Below, piece after piece: positions 34,493 through 44,097 of a stretch of DNA of 64,000 bases. The notes beneath the pieces are model-generated. The model saw only the letters and a program-made list of their open reading frames with translations. It did not search any database and was not told the origin of the DNA. The translations under genes were made by a program, and so were the position numbers. This DNA is from Soonwooa buanensis. GTDB lineage: Bacteria; Bacteroidota; Bacteroidia; Flavobacteriales; Weeksellaceae. The stretch is taken from positions 124,001 through 188,000 of the forward strand of contig NZ_FUYZ01000005.1 in assembly GCF_900167905.1 (NCBI RefSeq), written 5' to 3'. Each line of letters begins with the position of its first letter. Positions within the stretch are counted from its first letter, which is position 1.

Positions 34493-36175
34493 ATGAATAC
34501 AGAAATACTAGGCGTTATAGCCATGTTTACGCTAACAATGCTGCTGGCTTTTCCGCTAGGGAAATACATTGCCAGAGTATATGGCGGAGAAAGTAAAAGT
34601 GGAAATCGGATTTTCGGTCCACTAGAAAAACTAATTTTTAAAGTTGCAGGTGTTAATCCTAATGCAGAAATGACGTGGCAAAAACACCTTCAAGCCTTAA
34701 TAACAATCAATTTGGTTTGGTTTCTATTAGGTATGGTTATTTTGATGACACAAGGTAGCTTGCCTCTTAATCCTGATCATAATCCTAGCATGTCTGCAGA
34801 TTTAGCATTTAATACAATTATCTCTTTCATGGTTAACTGTAATCTTCAGCATTATTCTGGAGAAACGGGCATGTCGTATTTGGGACAAATGTGGTTGATG
34901 TTTTTACAATTCGTAAGTGCGGGTGTTGGTATGGCTGCTGCTGCAGTTGTTTTCCGCGCATTTAGAGACAAAACAACAACGCAACTCGGTAATTTTTACA
35001 ACTTCTTTGTGAAATCTTGTACACGTATTCTTTTACCAATGTCTATAGTTGTTGCAAGTATTTTGGCTTTCCAAGGTACACCAATGACTTTTGAAGGTAA
35101 AGACGCAATTGTTAATTTCCAAGGTGATAAAGTCGAAGTTTCTCGTGGTCCTGCTGCAGCTTTTATCGCTATTAAACATTTAGGAACCAATGGTGGAGGA
35201 TTTTTCGGAGTTAATAGTATTCATCCTTTAGAAAACCCAACTTATATAAGTAATATGACGGAGATGATTGCGCAGTTCATAATTCCTGTGGCAATGGTTT
35301 TCGCTTTTGGATTCTTTATTAAACGTCGAAAATTGTCTTGGATGATCTATGGTGTAATGACTGTTGGTTTTCTTGCATTAGCTGTACCAAATATCATTAC
35401 GGAGATGAATGGGAATCCAATGATTTCGTCCATGGGGATTGATAATGCACTAGGTGCGATGGAAGGTAAAGAATCCCGAATTGGTGCGGCGGCATCAGGC
35501 TTCTGGAGTATTGTAACGACAGTTATCTCGACAGGATCTATTAATGCAATGCAAGACAGTTCGATGCCTTTATCTGGGATGAATGAGCTGTTAGCAATGA
35601 TGATTAATGCTTTCTACGGTGGCGTTGGTATTCTTAACTTTTTCGTCTTTATTATTTTGGCTGTTTTCATCAGCGGATTAATGGTAGGTAGAACGCCTGA
35701 ATTTTTGGGTAAAAAAATTGAAGCGCGCGAAATGAAAATCGCTATGATGATAGCACTTTTACATCCTTTCTTAATTCTTGTTGGTACAGCTTTAACAGCG
35801 GCAATGCCAAGTGAAGGCGCAGCAACGCTTAATAATCCAGGTTTCCACGGATTTAGCGAAATGTTGTACGAATTTACTTCCGCATCAGCTAATAACGGAA
35901 GTGGTTTCGAAGGACTTGGTGATAACACGCCTTGGTGGAATATCTCGACAGGATTTGTATTAATCCTTAGCCGTTATCTTCCAATTATCGGTCCTGTTGC
36001 CATCGCTGGATTATTGGCTGAGAAACGCTTTATCCCAGAAAGTGCAGGTACTTTAAAAACCGACACCGCAACTTTTGGATTAATGGTTTTTGCCGTTATC
36101 ATCATCATTGCAGCACTTGCATTTTTCCCATCACTTGCCTTGGGACCAATCGCTGAATATTTTTCTATAAAATAA
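34493..36175 (+). CDS. kdpA: Potassium-transporting ATPase, channel-like subunit KdpA
   Basis: 560 residues, ten to twelve membrane helices. KdpA is the potassium-selective subunit, related to Trk/Ktr channels, with four pore repeats. Filter-like segments can be seen at TNGGGFFGVNSIHPLENPT (near residue 230) and SANNGSGFEGLGDNTPWWN (near 465); the filter glycines are intact. The HYSGETGMSYLGQM stretch is also a KdpA signature. Length is normal. It heads the main structural genes, and kdpB starts 13 bases after it. Confidence 0.97.
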   Translation: MNTEILGVIAMFTLTMLLAFPLGKYIARVYGGESKSGNRIFGPLEKLIFKVAGVNPNAEMTWQKHLQALITINLVWFLLGMVILMTQGSLPLNPDHNPSMSADLAFNTIISFMVNCNLQHYSGETGMSYLGQMWLMFLQFVSAGVGMAAAAVVFRAFRDKTTTQLGNFYNFFVKSCTRILLPMSIVVASILAFQGTPMTFEGKDAIVNFQGDKVEVSRGPAAAFIAIKHLGTNGGGFFGVNSIHPLENPTYISNMTEMIAQFIIPVAMVFAFGFFIKRRKLSWMIYGVMTVGFLALAVPNIITEMNGNPMISSMGIDNALGAMEGKESRIGAAASGFWSIVTTVISTGSINAMQDSSMPLSGMNELLAMMINAFYGGVGILNFFVFIILAVFISGLMVGRTPEFLGKKIEAREMKIAMMIALLHPFLILVGTALTAAMPSEGAATLNNPGFHGFSEMLYEFTSASANNGSGFEGLGDNTPWWNISTGFVLILSRYLPIIGPVAIAGLLAEKRFIPESAGTLKTDTATFGLMVFAVIIIIAALAFFPSLALGPIAEYFSIK

Positions 36176-36188
36176 ATTTTAACAGAAA

Positions 36189-38303
36189 ATGAAATCTCAA
36201 AATAAATCATTGTTTCAAAAAGATATGGTGCAAACAGCACTCGCAGAATCTTTTGTGAAACTAAACCCTAAAACAATGTTCCGTAATCCAATTATGTTTT
36301 TGGTAGAAATAGGGACAGTTATTATGCTCTGCGTTAGTATTTGGACGCTACTTGGCGAAAAATCACAAGGCAGTTTTGCATACAATTTTGCAGTTTTTTT
36401 AATCTTATTTGTGACTTTGCTTTTTGCAAATTTTGCTGAAGCTATCGCAGAAGCCAGAGGAAAAGCACAAGCGGATAGTCTTAGAAAAACAAGAGAAGAA
36501 ACGCCCGCAAAAAAACTAAATATCGGAAACGGTGAATTTTCGCGTGAAAAATCTGATCAATATCCGATTACGGTTATCAACTCATCAACTTTAAAGAAAG
36601 GCGATATTTTCCTTTGCGAAGCGGGCGATATTATTCCTGCCGATGGCGAAATTATCGAAGGTTTGGCAACGATTGACGAAAGTGCCATTACTGGCGAAAG
36701 TGCGCCTGTCATTCGTGAGGCTGGCGGTGACAAAAGTAGTGTGACTGGCGGAACTAAAGTTTTGTCTGACCAAATTAAAGTGGTTGCAACAACCGAACAA
36801 GGCGAAAGTTTTTTGGACAAAATGATTGCATTGGTAGAAGGTGCAGCACGTCAAAAAACACCTAACGAAATTGCTTTAACAATCTTATTGGCTGGCTTTA
36901 CATTAGTGTTTATCATCGTTACAGTAACGCTAAAACCTTTTGCAGATTACGCACAAGCGCCAATTACGATTGCAGCATTTATCTCATTATTTGTTTGTCT
37001 TATTCCGACAACGATTGGTGGATTGCTTTCTGCGATTGGGATTGCGGGGATGGACAGAGCTTTGCGTGCCAATGTTATTACTAAAAGTGGTAAAGCTGTA
37101 GAAACGGCTGGTGATATCGATGTTTTACTTTTGGATAAAACCGGAACGATCACGATCGGAAATCGTAAAGCGACTAACTTTTTTGCAGCACAAGGAGTAG
37201 AAAGTCAACATTTTCTAAATGTTATCGCTTTAAGTTCATTAACGGACGAAACGCCAGAAGGTAAGTCGATTGTGGAGTTGGCAGCACAACAGGACGAAGG
37301 ACAATGGACAACGGACAGCGAGAAAATCGCGTATAACAACCGCGGAACAATGTTGAATTATGCCTTGTCTAAAATTCAATTTATAAAATTCACGGCAGAG
37401 ACGAGAAGTTCTGGACTGGATTTCGAAAATCAAAGAATTAGAAAAGGTGCTTTTGATGCTATTAAAAATTTAGTGGAAAAAGCTGGAAATACAGTTCCAA
37501 AAGAGATTGCTGAAGAAGTAACCCGAATCTCGACTAACGGTGGAACGCCTTTAGTTTTGGCAGAAAATGAGAAAGTATTAGGCGTTATCGAACTTCAAGA
37601 TATTATCAAGCCAGGCATCCAAGAGCGTTTCGAAAGACTTCGCAAAATGGGAATTAAAACCGTGATGGTTACTGGTGACAATCCCTTAACTGCGAAATAT
37701 ATTGCAGAGAAAGCTGGTGTAGACGACTTTATCGCAGAAGCAAAACCTGAGGATAAAATGAATTACATCAAAAAAGAACAATCCGAAGGAAGATTGGTAG
37801 CGATGATGGGCGACGGTACCAACGATGCACCAGCCTTGGCACAAGCTGATGTCGGCGTCGCGATGAACAGTGGAACGCAAGCAGCCAAAGAAGCCGGAAA
37901 CATGGTCGATTTGGATAATGATCCAACGAAGTTGATCGAGATTGTAGAAATCGGAAAACAGCTTTTGATGACGCGTGGAACGCTGACCACATTTAGTATT
38001 GCGAATGATGTTGCCAAATATTTTGCCATTATTCCAGCGCTTTTTATTGCCGCAATTCCAGCTTTGCAAGGACTTAATATCATGCGATTGCATTCGCCAG
38101 AGTCAGCTATTCTTTCTGCGATTATTTTCAATGCGATTATTATCCCGATTTTAATTCCGTTGGCGTTGAAAGGTGTTGCATACAAACCAATTGGAGCTTC
38201 GGCTTTATTAAGAAGAAATCTATTTATCTACGGACTTGGTGGTATTATCGTCCCGTTTATAGGGATTAAAATCATCGATATTCTACTGTCATTCTTCTTT
38301 TAA
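36189..38303 (+). CDS. kdpB: Potassium-transporting ATPase, catalytic subunit KdpB
   Basis: 704 residues, P-type (P1A) ATPase that energises KdpA. Actuator loop [10 protein letters not shown] near 174-183, phosphorylation site DKTGTIT near residue 316, nucleotide-binding KGAFDAI, hinge TGDNPLTA and [21 protein letters not shown]. The KdpB-type intramembrane segment [15 protein letters not shown] is complete. All catalytic motifs are present, so the pump should be active. Located in the inner membrane. Confidence 0.97.
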   Translation: MKSQNKSLFQKDMVQTALAESFVKLNPKTMFRNPIMFLVEIGTVIMLCVSIWTLLGEKSQGSFAYNFAVFLILFVTLLFANFAEAIAEARGKAQADSLRKTREETPAKKLNIGNGEFSREKSDQYPITVINSSTLKKGDIFLCEAGDIIPADGEIIEGLATIDESAITGESAPVIREAGGDKSSVTGGTKVLSDQIKVVATTEQGESFLDKMIALVEGAARQKTPNEIALTILLAGFTLVFIIVTVTLKPFADYAQAPITIAAFISLFVCLIPTTIGGLLSAIGIAGMDRALRANVITKSGKAVETAGDIDVLLLDKTGTITIGNRKATNFFAAQGVESQHFLNVIALSSLTDETPEGKSIVELAAQQDEGQWTTDSEKIAYNNRGTMLNYALSKIQFIKFTAETRSSGLDFENQRIRKGAFDAIKNLVEKAGNTVPKEIAEEVTRISTNGGTPLVLAENEKVLGVIELQDIIKPGIQERFERLRKMGIKTVMVTGDNPLTAKYIAEKAGVDDFIAEAKPEDKMNYIKKEQSEGRLVAMMGDGTNDAPALAQADVGVAMNSGTQAAKEAGNMVDLDNDPTKLIEIVEIGKQLLMTRGTLTTFSIANDVAKYFAIIPALFIAAIPALQGLNIMRLHSPESAILSAIIFNAIIIPILIPLALKGVAYKPIGASALLRRNLFIYGLGGIIVPFIGIKIIDILLSFFF

Positions 38304-38336
38304 TCATTGACTTGTTTTTATTTAAAATTTAAAAAA

Positions 38337-38897
38337 ATGAAAAATAATATATTACCAGCCTTGCGTATGAGTTTAGTTTTGATACTTGTTTTGGCTGTTG
38401 CTTATCCAGCTTTGATGTGGGGAATTGCCCAGTTGAGTCCTAACCAAGGAAAAGGTGAAATTGTAACTTATCAAGGCAAAAAATACTACTCGAATGTGGG
38501 ACAAAAATTTGATAATGACAACTACTTTTGGTCGAGACCATCAGCTGTAGATTACAACGCAGCAGGTTCTGGCGCTAGTAACAAAGGCGCAACCAATCCA
38601 GAATATCTTAAAGAAGTAGAGGCGAGAATTGCGAATTTTCAGAAACACAATCCTGGTATTGCAAAACAAGAGATCCCAGTGGATATGATTACAGCGAGTG
38701 GATCAGGTCTAGATCCTCATATTTCTGTAAAAGCTGCAGAGGTACAAGCTAAAAGAATTGCAAGTCTTCGTCAACTTTCTGAAACTAAAGTTTTAGATCT
38801 AATAAAAACTGAAACCGAAAAACCTGCATTAGGACTTTTTGGACCAGAAAAAATTAATGTGTTGAAGCTCAATATTGCGCTAGATCAATTACACTAA
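38337..38897 (+). CDS. kdpC: Potassium-transporting ATPase subunit KdpC
   Basis: 186 residues from the ATG at 38337 (MKNNILPALRMSLVLILVLAVAYP); the in-frame TTG 30 bases earlier adds nothing. One N-terminal membrane helix followed by the periplasmic KdpC domain with SRPSAVDYNAAGSGASNKG, PVDMITASGSGLDPHIS and KVLDLI, all typical. KdpC raises the affinity of the pump for ATP and completes the complex. Confidence 0.96.
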   Translation: MKNNILPALRMSLVLILVLAVAYPALMWGIAQLSPNQGKGEIVTYQGKKYYSNVGQKFDNDNYFWSRPSAVDYNAAGSGASNKGATNPEYLKEVEARIANFQKHNPGIAKQEIPVDMITASGSGLDPHISVKAAEVQAKRIASLRQLSETKVLDLIKTETEKPALGLFGPEKINVLKLNIALDQLH

Positions 38898-38903
38898 AAA
38901 ATG

Positions 38904-38992
38904 ATTGACGGATGACTATTATTCGTCAATTTCTAAAGAATCCATATTTATTAATTTATATTTTGTTTTTCGGCAAGTTGTAAGGCTTGCCG
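38904..38992 (+). promoter_or_regulatory. Two hairpins between kdpC and the porin
   Basis: attgacg / cgtcaat (38904-38930) and cggcaag / cttgccg (38971-38992), each a 7-bp perfect stem. Neither has a T-run, so they look less like terminators than like mRNA-processing or stability elements that could set the porin level relative to the pump. Function is inference. Confidence 0.4.
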
Positions 38993-39010
38993 GAAAATTT
39001 CTTCAAAACA

Positions 39011-40093
39011 ATGAAAAAACTTTTCTTCGGCATTATGACATTATTTACTACAATGTCTTATGCACAAATCGATTCTTTGAAACAAGAATCTCCTTTAAAA
39101 ATCAGTGGATATGCTGATATCTATTATAGCTACGATTTCGGAAATCCAAGTCATCACAATCGTCCCAATTTTATGTACGCATTTCAGCGTCATAATGAAG
39201 TTAATCTTAATATCGGTATGATAAAAGCGTCATATAACAAAGAGAATGTACGAGCTAACATCGCTTTGGGGACTGGTACTTACATGAATGCGAATTATGC
39301 TGCAGAGTCAGGTGTACTTAAAAATATATACGAAGCTAACATTGGAGTTAAGGTATCAAAATCCAAAGATATTTGGTTAGATGCTGGGGTTTTACCTTCT
39401 CATATCGGTTGGGAAAGTGCTATTGGAACCGATTGTTGGACTTTAACAAGAAGTATTGCTGCCGAAAATTCGCCTTATTTTGAGACTGGTGCGCGCGTAT
39501 CTTACACCTCGGATAACGGCAAATTGTATCTTGCCGGATTGGTGCTTAATGGTTGGCAAAGGATCCAAAAAGTAGATGGCAATAACTCCATTTCCTTTGG
39601 TCATCAATTGACTTATAAATTCAATGATAAAATAAGTATTAATAGTAGCTCTTTCATTGGTAATGATAAAACAGATAGCCTTCGCCAGATGCGTTATTTT
39701 CATGACCTTTATGCCAATTTTCAATTAAACGAAAAATGGGCATTATTAGCTGGATTCGACATTGGTGTAGAACAGAAAGAAAAAGCTAGTAGCCAATATA
39801 ATTGCTGGTATTCGCCTGTGATGATGGCGCATTTTACACCCAATGAAAAAAGCAGACTAAGTGCAAGGTTAGAATATTATAATGATAAAAATGGTGTGAT
39901 GATTCCTACGGAAACTAAAAATGGATTTCAAACTTTTGGATATTCAATCAATTACGATTACAAAATCTTAGATAATGTAATGTGGCGTATTGAAGCCCGT
40001 GGCTTATCGTCGAAAGATAGAATTTTTGAAAAAGATAACCAGTTGGTTCCTAACAACTATTTTGTAACGACATCTCTGGCAGTCAGTTTTTAA
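39011..40093 (+). CDS. Porin of the Kdp locus
   Basis: 360 residues from ATG 39011 (MKKLFFGIMTLFTTMSYAQ, signal peptide); an in-frame upstream TTG is rejected. The mature protein has the alternating aromatic strands of an outer-membrane barrel (ISGYADIYYSYDFGNP, EVNLNIGMIKASY) and ends with VTTSLAVSF, a terminal Phe as needed for barrel insertion. It resembles the BBP2-type porins of Bacteroidetes. Lying between kdpC and the sensor genes, it probably provides potassium entry through the outer membrane under K+ limitation. Confidence 0.8.
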   Translation: MKKLFFGIMTLFTTMSYAQIDSLKQESPLKISGYADIYYSYDFGNPSHHNRPNFMYAFQRHNEVNLNIGMIKASYNKENVRANIALGTGTYMNANYAAESGVLKNIYEANIGVKVSKSKDIWLDAGVLPSHIGWESAIGTDCWTLTRSIAAENSPYFETGARVSYTSDNGKLYLAGLVLNGWQRIQKVDGNNSISFGHQLTYKFNDKISINSSSFIGNDKTDSLRQMRYFHDLYANFQLNEKWALLAGFDIGVEQKEKASSQYNCWYSPVMMAHFTPNEKSRLSARLEYYNDKNGVMIPTETKNGFQTFGYSINYDYKILDNVMWRIEARGLSSKDRIFEKDNQLVPNNYFVTTSLAVSF

Positions 40094-40156
40094 TGGAAAT
40101 AATCGTTTTACTTAATTTTAAGTAACTTATACTATTCGATTAGAATTAAACATAAC

Positions 40157-41281
40157 ATGGAGGAAACACGCAAATCTGCAGAAGAATTTCTAGATCTCAT
40201 TAAAAAATCTCGCCGTGGAAAATTCAAAATCTACATCGGGATGAGTGCTGGCGTTGGAAAAACCTACCGTATGCTTCAAGAGGCGCATAGTCTTTTAGCT
40301 AACAATATTGATGTCAAAATTGCGTACATCGAGACTCATAATCGTAAAGAAACCCATGCATTACTCGAAGGTCTTCCGATGATTGCGCGTCGCAAATTAT
40401 TCTATAAAGGCAAAGAATTGGAAGAGTTGGATGTTGCAACGGTAATCAATATGCATCCCGAAGTGGTTATTGTTGATGAGTTGGCGCATACCAATATCGA
40501 AGGTAGCAAAAACGAAAAACGCTGGCAAGATGTGATGGATATTTTGGATGCTGGTATTAACGTGATAAGCGCGGTTAATATTCAACATATCGAAAGTCTT
40601 AATGAAGAAGTTCGGCAGATTACAGGTGTAGAGGTTAAAGAAAGAATTCCTGATAGTGTTTTAGCGCAGGCTGATGAGGTTGTTAATATCGATTTAACTG
40701 CCGAAGAGTTGATTAGTCGATTGACTCAGGGCAAGATTTATGATCAAACCAAAATTCAGTCTGCGTTAACTAACTTTTTTAAATCCGAACATATTCTGCA
40801 ACTTCGCGAATTAGCGCTGAAAGAAGTCGCATCGCAAGTACAAAGAAAAGTTGAAACAGAAGTTGTACTACCAAAAAATACTAAGAAAGAAAAATTTTTG
40901 GCTTGTATAAGTTCCAACGAAAAAACCGCGAAAAATGTTATTAGAAAAACGGCTCGTTTAGCAAATTATTATAACAGCAAATGGTTTGTACTGTATGTGC
41001 AAATTCCGAAAGAAAGTGCTGACAAAATAGCTTTGGATAAGCAACGACATTTAATTAATAATTTTAAATTAGCGACAGAATTGGGCGCCGAAATTATAAA
41101 AGTGGAGGCTTCTAATGTAACCAAAAGTATTATCGAACAATGTGACCAGCGCAAGATTACAACTGTATGCATCGGGAAACCAAGGCTTAAACTTTGGAAA
41201 ATCGTGTTGGCAACCGATACTTTTAATAGTCTTCTTAACCGTTTAGAAAAAGAAAAAATAGATTTGGTAATTCTTAGCTAA
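40157..41281 (+). CDS. kdpD: Stand-alone KdpD sensor-domain protein
   Basis: 374 residues: KdpD N-terminal ATP-binding domain (about 15-220) with Walker A GMSAGVGKT near 29-37 and VVIVDELAHTN, followed by a universal-stress-protein-like domain (about 250-374, starting FLACISSNEKTAKN). The membrane helices, GAF domain and kinase core of full KdpD are missing: the protein ends with DLVILS and the kinase is a separate gene 24 bases downstream. KdpD N-terminal domains sense potassium, ATP or cyclic-di-AMP. Here the sensor must act in trans on the kinase. Confidence 0.93.
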   Translation: MEETRKSAEEFLDLIKKSRRGKFKIYIGMSAGVGKTYRMLQEAHSLLANNIDVKIAYIETHNRKETHALLEGLPMIARRKLFYKGKELEELDVATVINMHPEVVIVDELAHTNIEGSKNEKRWQDVMDILDAGINVISAVNIQHIESLNEEVRQITGVEVKERIPDSVLAQADEVVNIDLTAEELISRLTQGKIYDQTKIQSALTNFFKSEHILQLRELALKEVASQVQRKVETEVVLPKNTKKEKFLACISSNEKTAKNVIRKTARLANYYNSKWFVLYVQIPKESADKIALDKQRHLINNFKLATELGAEIIKVEASNVTKSIIEQCDQRKITTVCIGKPRLKLWKIVLATDTFNSLLNRLEKEKIDLVILS

Positions 41282-41305
41282 TATACCACAGATACGCAAT
41301 TTGAG

Positions 41306-43036
41306 ATGAAAATAAAAACAAAATTAACCTTTGGTGTAGGTTTCCTTTTTTTGATGATTATTGTACTTTCTGTCGTTAGTGGATGGTACATCAATCAGTT
41401 AAAACGCGACACCAATAATATATTGATGGCCAATTACAATACCTTGTTGTATTCTCGTAATATGTTGCTGACTTTGGAAGATGTTAAGTCCGATCCAATG
41501 GCATTTTCGACCTTTCAAAAACACCTCCAGAAACAACAAAAAAATGTAACAGAACTTGGCGAAAAAGAAGCTACCGAAAATGTTGCTAGCCATTTTGAAT
41601 TATTAAAAACAGAGCCAGAAAATCAGCAGATTATTTCCTCTATTAGGAAAGATATTGCAGAACTAATGCGGCTTAACATGGAAGCTATCGAACATAAAAG
41701 TAGCATCGCAGACACAACAGCGTACAATGCAATTACAGTCGTATCGGTGGTTGGGACTTTGTGTTTTCTTTTAGCATTTATTTTATTAATTAATTTACCA
41801 GCTAATATTGCAAATCCAATCCAAGAATTGTCGAACAGTATTAAGCAAATTGCAAATCAAAATTACAAAGAACGTGTCCATTTTGAGAGCCACAGCGAAT
41901 TTGGAGAGTTAGCGCGATCTTTTAACATTATGGCAGAAAAAATTCAGGCTTATTCTGAAAGTAAACTCGATCGTATCATCAAAGGAAAACGTCGTATAGA
42001 AACACTTATCGACAATATGCACGATCCTGTCATCGGAATTGATGAACATAAAATCGTCCTTTTTGTAAATGATGAAGCCTTAAAAATTTCGGGTTTAAAA
42101 AAAGAACAACTTGTCGGAAAACAAATTCAGGATGTCGCTATTAATAACGATTTAATTCGTGAAATGATTAAAGAAATTATTGCTGGGACTCCTATTAATC
42201 CTAACGAAGAGCCGATGAAAATCTATGCAGATGCTAAAGAAAGTTATTTTGAAAAAGAAGTTATCGACATCAACATTATACCAACAGGAGAGAGCGATTC
42301 GCAGTTTATCGGTCAGGTTATTATGCTTAAAAATATTACGCCTTTCAAAGAATTAGATTTGGCTAAAACCAACTTTATGGGGACGGTTTCGCATGAGTTC
42401 AAAACGCCGATTTCTTCCATTAAAATGGGATTGCAACTTTTAGAAAATAATAGGATTGGCGAATTAAATTCTGAACAAAAAAATCTTGTTGACGGCATCA
42501 AAGAAGATACCGAACGTTTATTAAAAATTACATCTGAGTTGCTCAACATTACGCAAGTCGAAAGTGGTGTAATGCAACTGAATATCAAAAAATCCAGCGT
42601 TGCAGAAATTGTTGATTATGCGGTGATGGCAAATAAAGCGGCTGCCGAACAAAAGCAAATCGATATCCAAGTTAAGCTTTCCGATGATGCGGACTTTGTA
42701 ACGGCAGACAGCGAAAAAACCTCGTGGGTTCTTAATAATCTTTTATCAAATGCGATACGTTATTCGCATGAAAATTCGAAAGTGACGGTTGAAGTTTATC
42801 CTGAAAATGACAAAATTTTGTTTGCTGTTAAAGATCAAGGTCGCGGCATCGAAAAGGAATATCAAGAGAAAATCTTCGATCGCTATTTCCGAATCCCAGG
42901 AACTCGAAAAGAAGGAACAGGTCTCGGACTTACCATCAGCAAACAATTTGTTGAAGCCCAAGGTGGAACAATCTTCGTAGAAAGTGAAATAGGTGAGGGC
43001 AGTCGTTTTTGGTTTAAATTAAATTCTTATACTTAG
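41306..43036 (+). CDS. Membrane histidine kinase of the Kdp locus
   Basis: 576 residues. Helix 1 near 8-29, short periplasmic segment, helix 2 near 147-167, HAMP 168-222, PAS 230-340, HisKA with MGTVSHEFKTPIS (His near 362), HATPase with NNLLSNAIRYSH, DQGRGI and EGTGLGLTISKQF. All kinase boxes are present. It is not a KdpD kinase by architecture; it is a NtrB/PhoR-like enzyme taking over that role with the sensor-domain protein upstream. The likely partner is the NtrC-type regulator at 32501. Final gene of the locus. Confidence 0.92.
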   Translation: MKIKTKLTFGVGFLFLMIIVLSVVSGWYINQLKRDTNNILMANYNTLLYSRNMLLTLEDVKSDPMAFSTFQKHLQKQQKNVTELGEKEATENVASHFELLKTEPENQQIISSIRKDIAELMRLNMEAIEHKSSIADTTAYNAITVVSVVGTLCFLLAFILLINLPANIANPIQELSNSIKQIANQNYKERVHFESHSEFGELARSFNIMAEKIQAYSESKLDRIIKGKRRIETLIDNMHDPVIGIDEHKIVLFVNDEALKISGLKKEQLVGKQIQDVAINNDLIREMIKEIIAGTPINPNEEPMKIYADAKESYFEKEVIDINIIPTGESDSQFIGQVIMLKNITPFKELDLAKTNFMGTVSHEFKTPISSIKMGLQLLENNRIGELNSEQKNLVDGIKEDTERLLKITSELLNITQVESGVMQLNIKKSSVAEIVDYAVMANKAAAEQKQIDIQVKLSDDADFVTADSEKTSWVLNNLLSNAIRYSHENSKVTVEVYPENDKILFAVKDQGRGIEKEYQEKIFDRYFRIPGTRKEGTGLGLTISKQFVEAQGGTIFVESEIGEGSRFWFKLNSYT

Positions 43037-43063
43037 AACTTATAAAAGAGTTTTAAGTTTAAA

Positions 43064-43100
43064 AACAAAAAAAAGCAAACATTTAAAATGCTTGCTTTTA
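43064..43100 (-). terminator. Terminator between the kinase and the tRNA gene
   Basis: Stem aaaagcaaacattt / aaatgcttgctttt with one G-T pair. On the minus strand it ends in a long T-run, so it closes the tRNA-Leu transcript; on the plus strand it can help stop the kdp operon. Confidence 0.8.
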
Positions 43101-43101
43101 G

Positions 43102-43181
43102 TACTCGGAGTGGGAATCGAACCCACACTCCTAGGAACACGAGTTTGAGTCGTGCGCGTCTACCAATTCCGCCATCCGAGC
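43102..43181 (-). tRNA. tRNA-Leu (anticodon CAA)
   Basis: Cloverleaf read on the minus strand: acceptor GCTCGGA / TCCGAGT (one G-T pair), D-arm with AATTGGTAGACGC, anticodon stem CACGA / TCGTG with loop CTCAAAC, hence anticodon CAA for UUG; variable arm TTCCTAGGAGT; T-arm GTGGG TTCGATT CCCAC. The discriminator is A; CCA is not encoded. 80 bases. The short variable arm is at the low end for class II. Confidence 0.95.
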
Positions 43182-43287
43182 GTTGTATTGAGGTGTGCAA
43201 ATATACAAATATTTCGTTTTACTAAAAATGTTTTCCGTGTTTTTTTAATCTGGAGATTCTATTTGTTTGAAAATCAATTTCAAAAAT

Positions 43288-44052
43288 TTAAAATTCTATT
43301 TCCAAACCATCATAAGCAGGTTGGATATGTGAAGGAAGTTCGGCTACCAAATCATCATGAAATCCTAAAAGATGAGAAATATGTGTCAAATATGTCATTT
43401 TTGGTTTTAATTCTTTCACTAATTCTAAAACTTCTGGTAAGATAAAATGCGAATGATGCGGTTGTTCCTTACGAAGACAGTTAATAATGAAAAAATCAAG
43501 ATTTTTAAGCTTTTCTTTTTCGATATCAGAAATGTGACTAGCATCTGTTACATAAGCCATATTTCGAAGTTTGTAACCTAAAATAGGTAACGCAGAATGC
43601 ATCACATCAATACTTGTAATCGCTTCTCCGAAAACTTCGAAATGCTCAGTCGCTCTTTCGATAGTAAATGATGGCGAACCTGGATACTTTTCTTCTGCAA
43701 AAGCATACGGAAATCGGAATTTAATTTCTTTACCAACGCGCTCTTGACAATAGAGTGGCATTTCCATTTTATTTTTAAAAATGAGAGGGCGTAGATCGTC
43801 CAATCCGATAACATGGTCATTATGTTCATGCGTTATAAGTACGGCGTCCACTTGTTCTTCGTGATTAGCAAGCATCTGTTGGCGAAAATCTGGACCGCAA
43901 TCGATAAGGATTTTCTTGTCATTATCAAGTGTGATAATAACTGACGCGCGAAGGCGTTTATCCTTAGGATTTGTCGATAAACAGACAGGATGATGACTGC
44001 CTATAATAGGGATTCCTTGGGAAGTTCCGGTGCCTAAAAATTTAAGCCGCAT
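43288..44052 (-). CDS. MBL-fold metal-dependent hydrolase (PhnP-like)
   Basis: 254 residues. Beta-lactamase-fold signature: LGTGTSQGIP at the N-terminus, metal site THEHNDHVIGL, His near 166 (DVMHSALP), Asp in YVTDASH, and final LTHISHLLG. The shape matches PhnP-type phosphodiesterases and lipoyl-related MBL hydrolases widespread in Bacteroidetes. No signal peptide. The reaction is probably a cyclic or linear phosphodiester hydrolysis, but the substrate is unknown. It stands divergently to the next gene, with 45 bases between. Confidence 0.85.
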   Translation of the reverse strand: MRLKFLGTGTSQGIPIIGSHHPVCLSTNPKDKRLRASVIITLDNDKKILIDCGPDFRQQMLANHEEQVDAVLITHEHNDHVIGLDDLRPLIFKNKMEMPLYCQERVGKEIKFRFPYAFAEEKYPGSPSFTIERATEHFEVFGEAITSIDVMHSALPILGYKLRNMAYVTDASHISDIEKEKLKNLDFFIINCLRKEQPHHSHFILPEVLELVKELKPKMTYLTHISHLLGFHDDLVAELPSHIQPAYDGLEIEF

Positions 44053-44097
44053 TCGTTAGATTTGGATTTATTTTGGTAAATTTACAAAAAATTCTAC

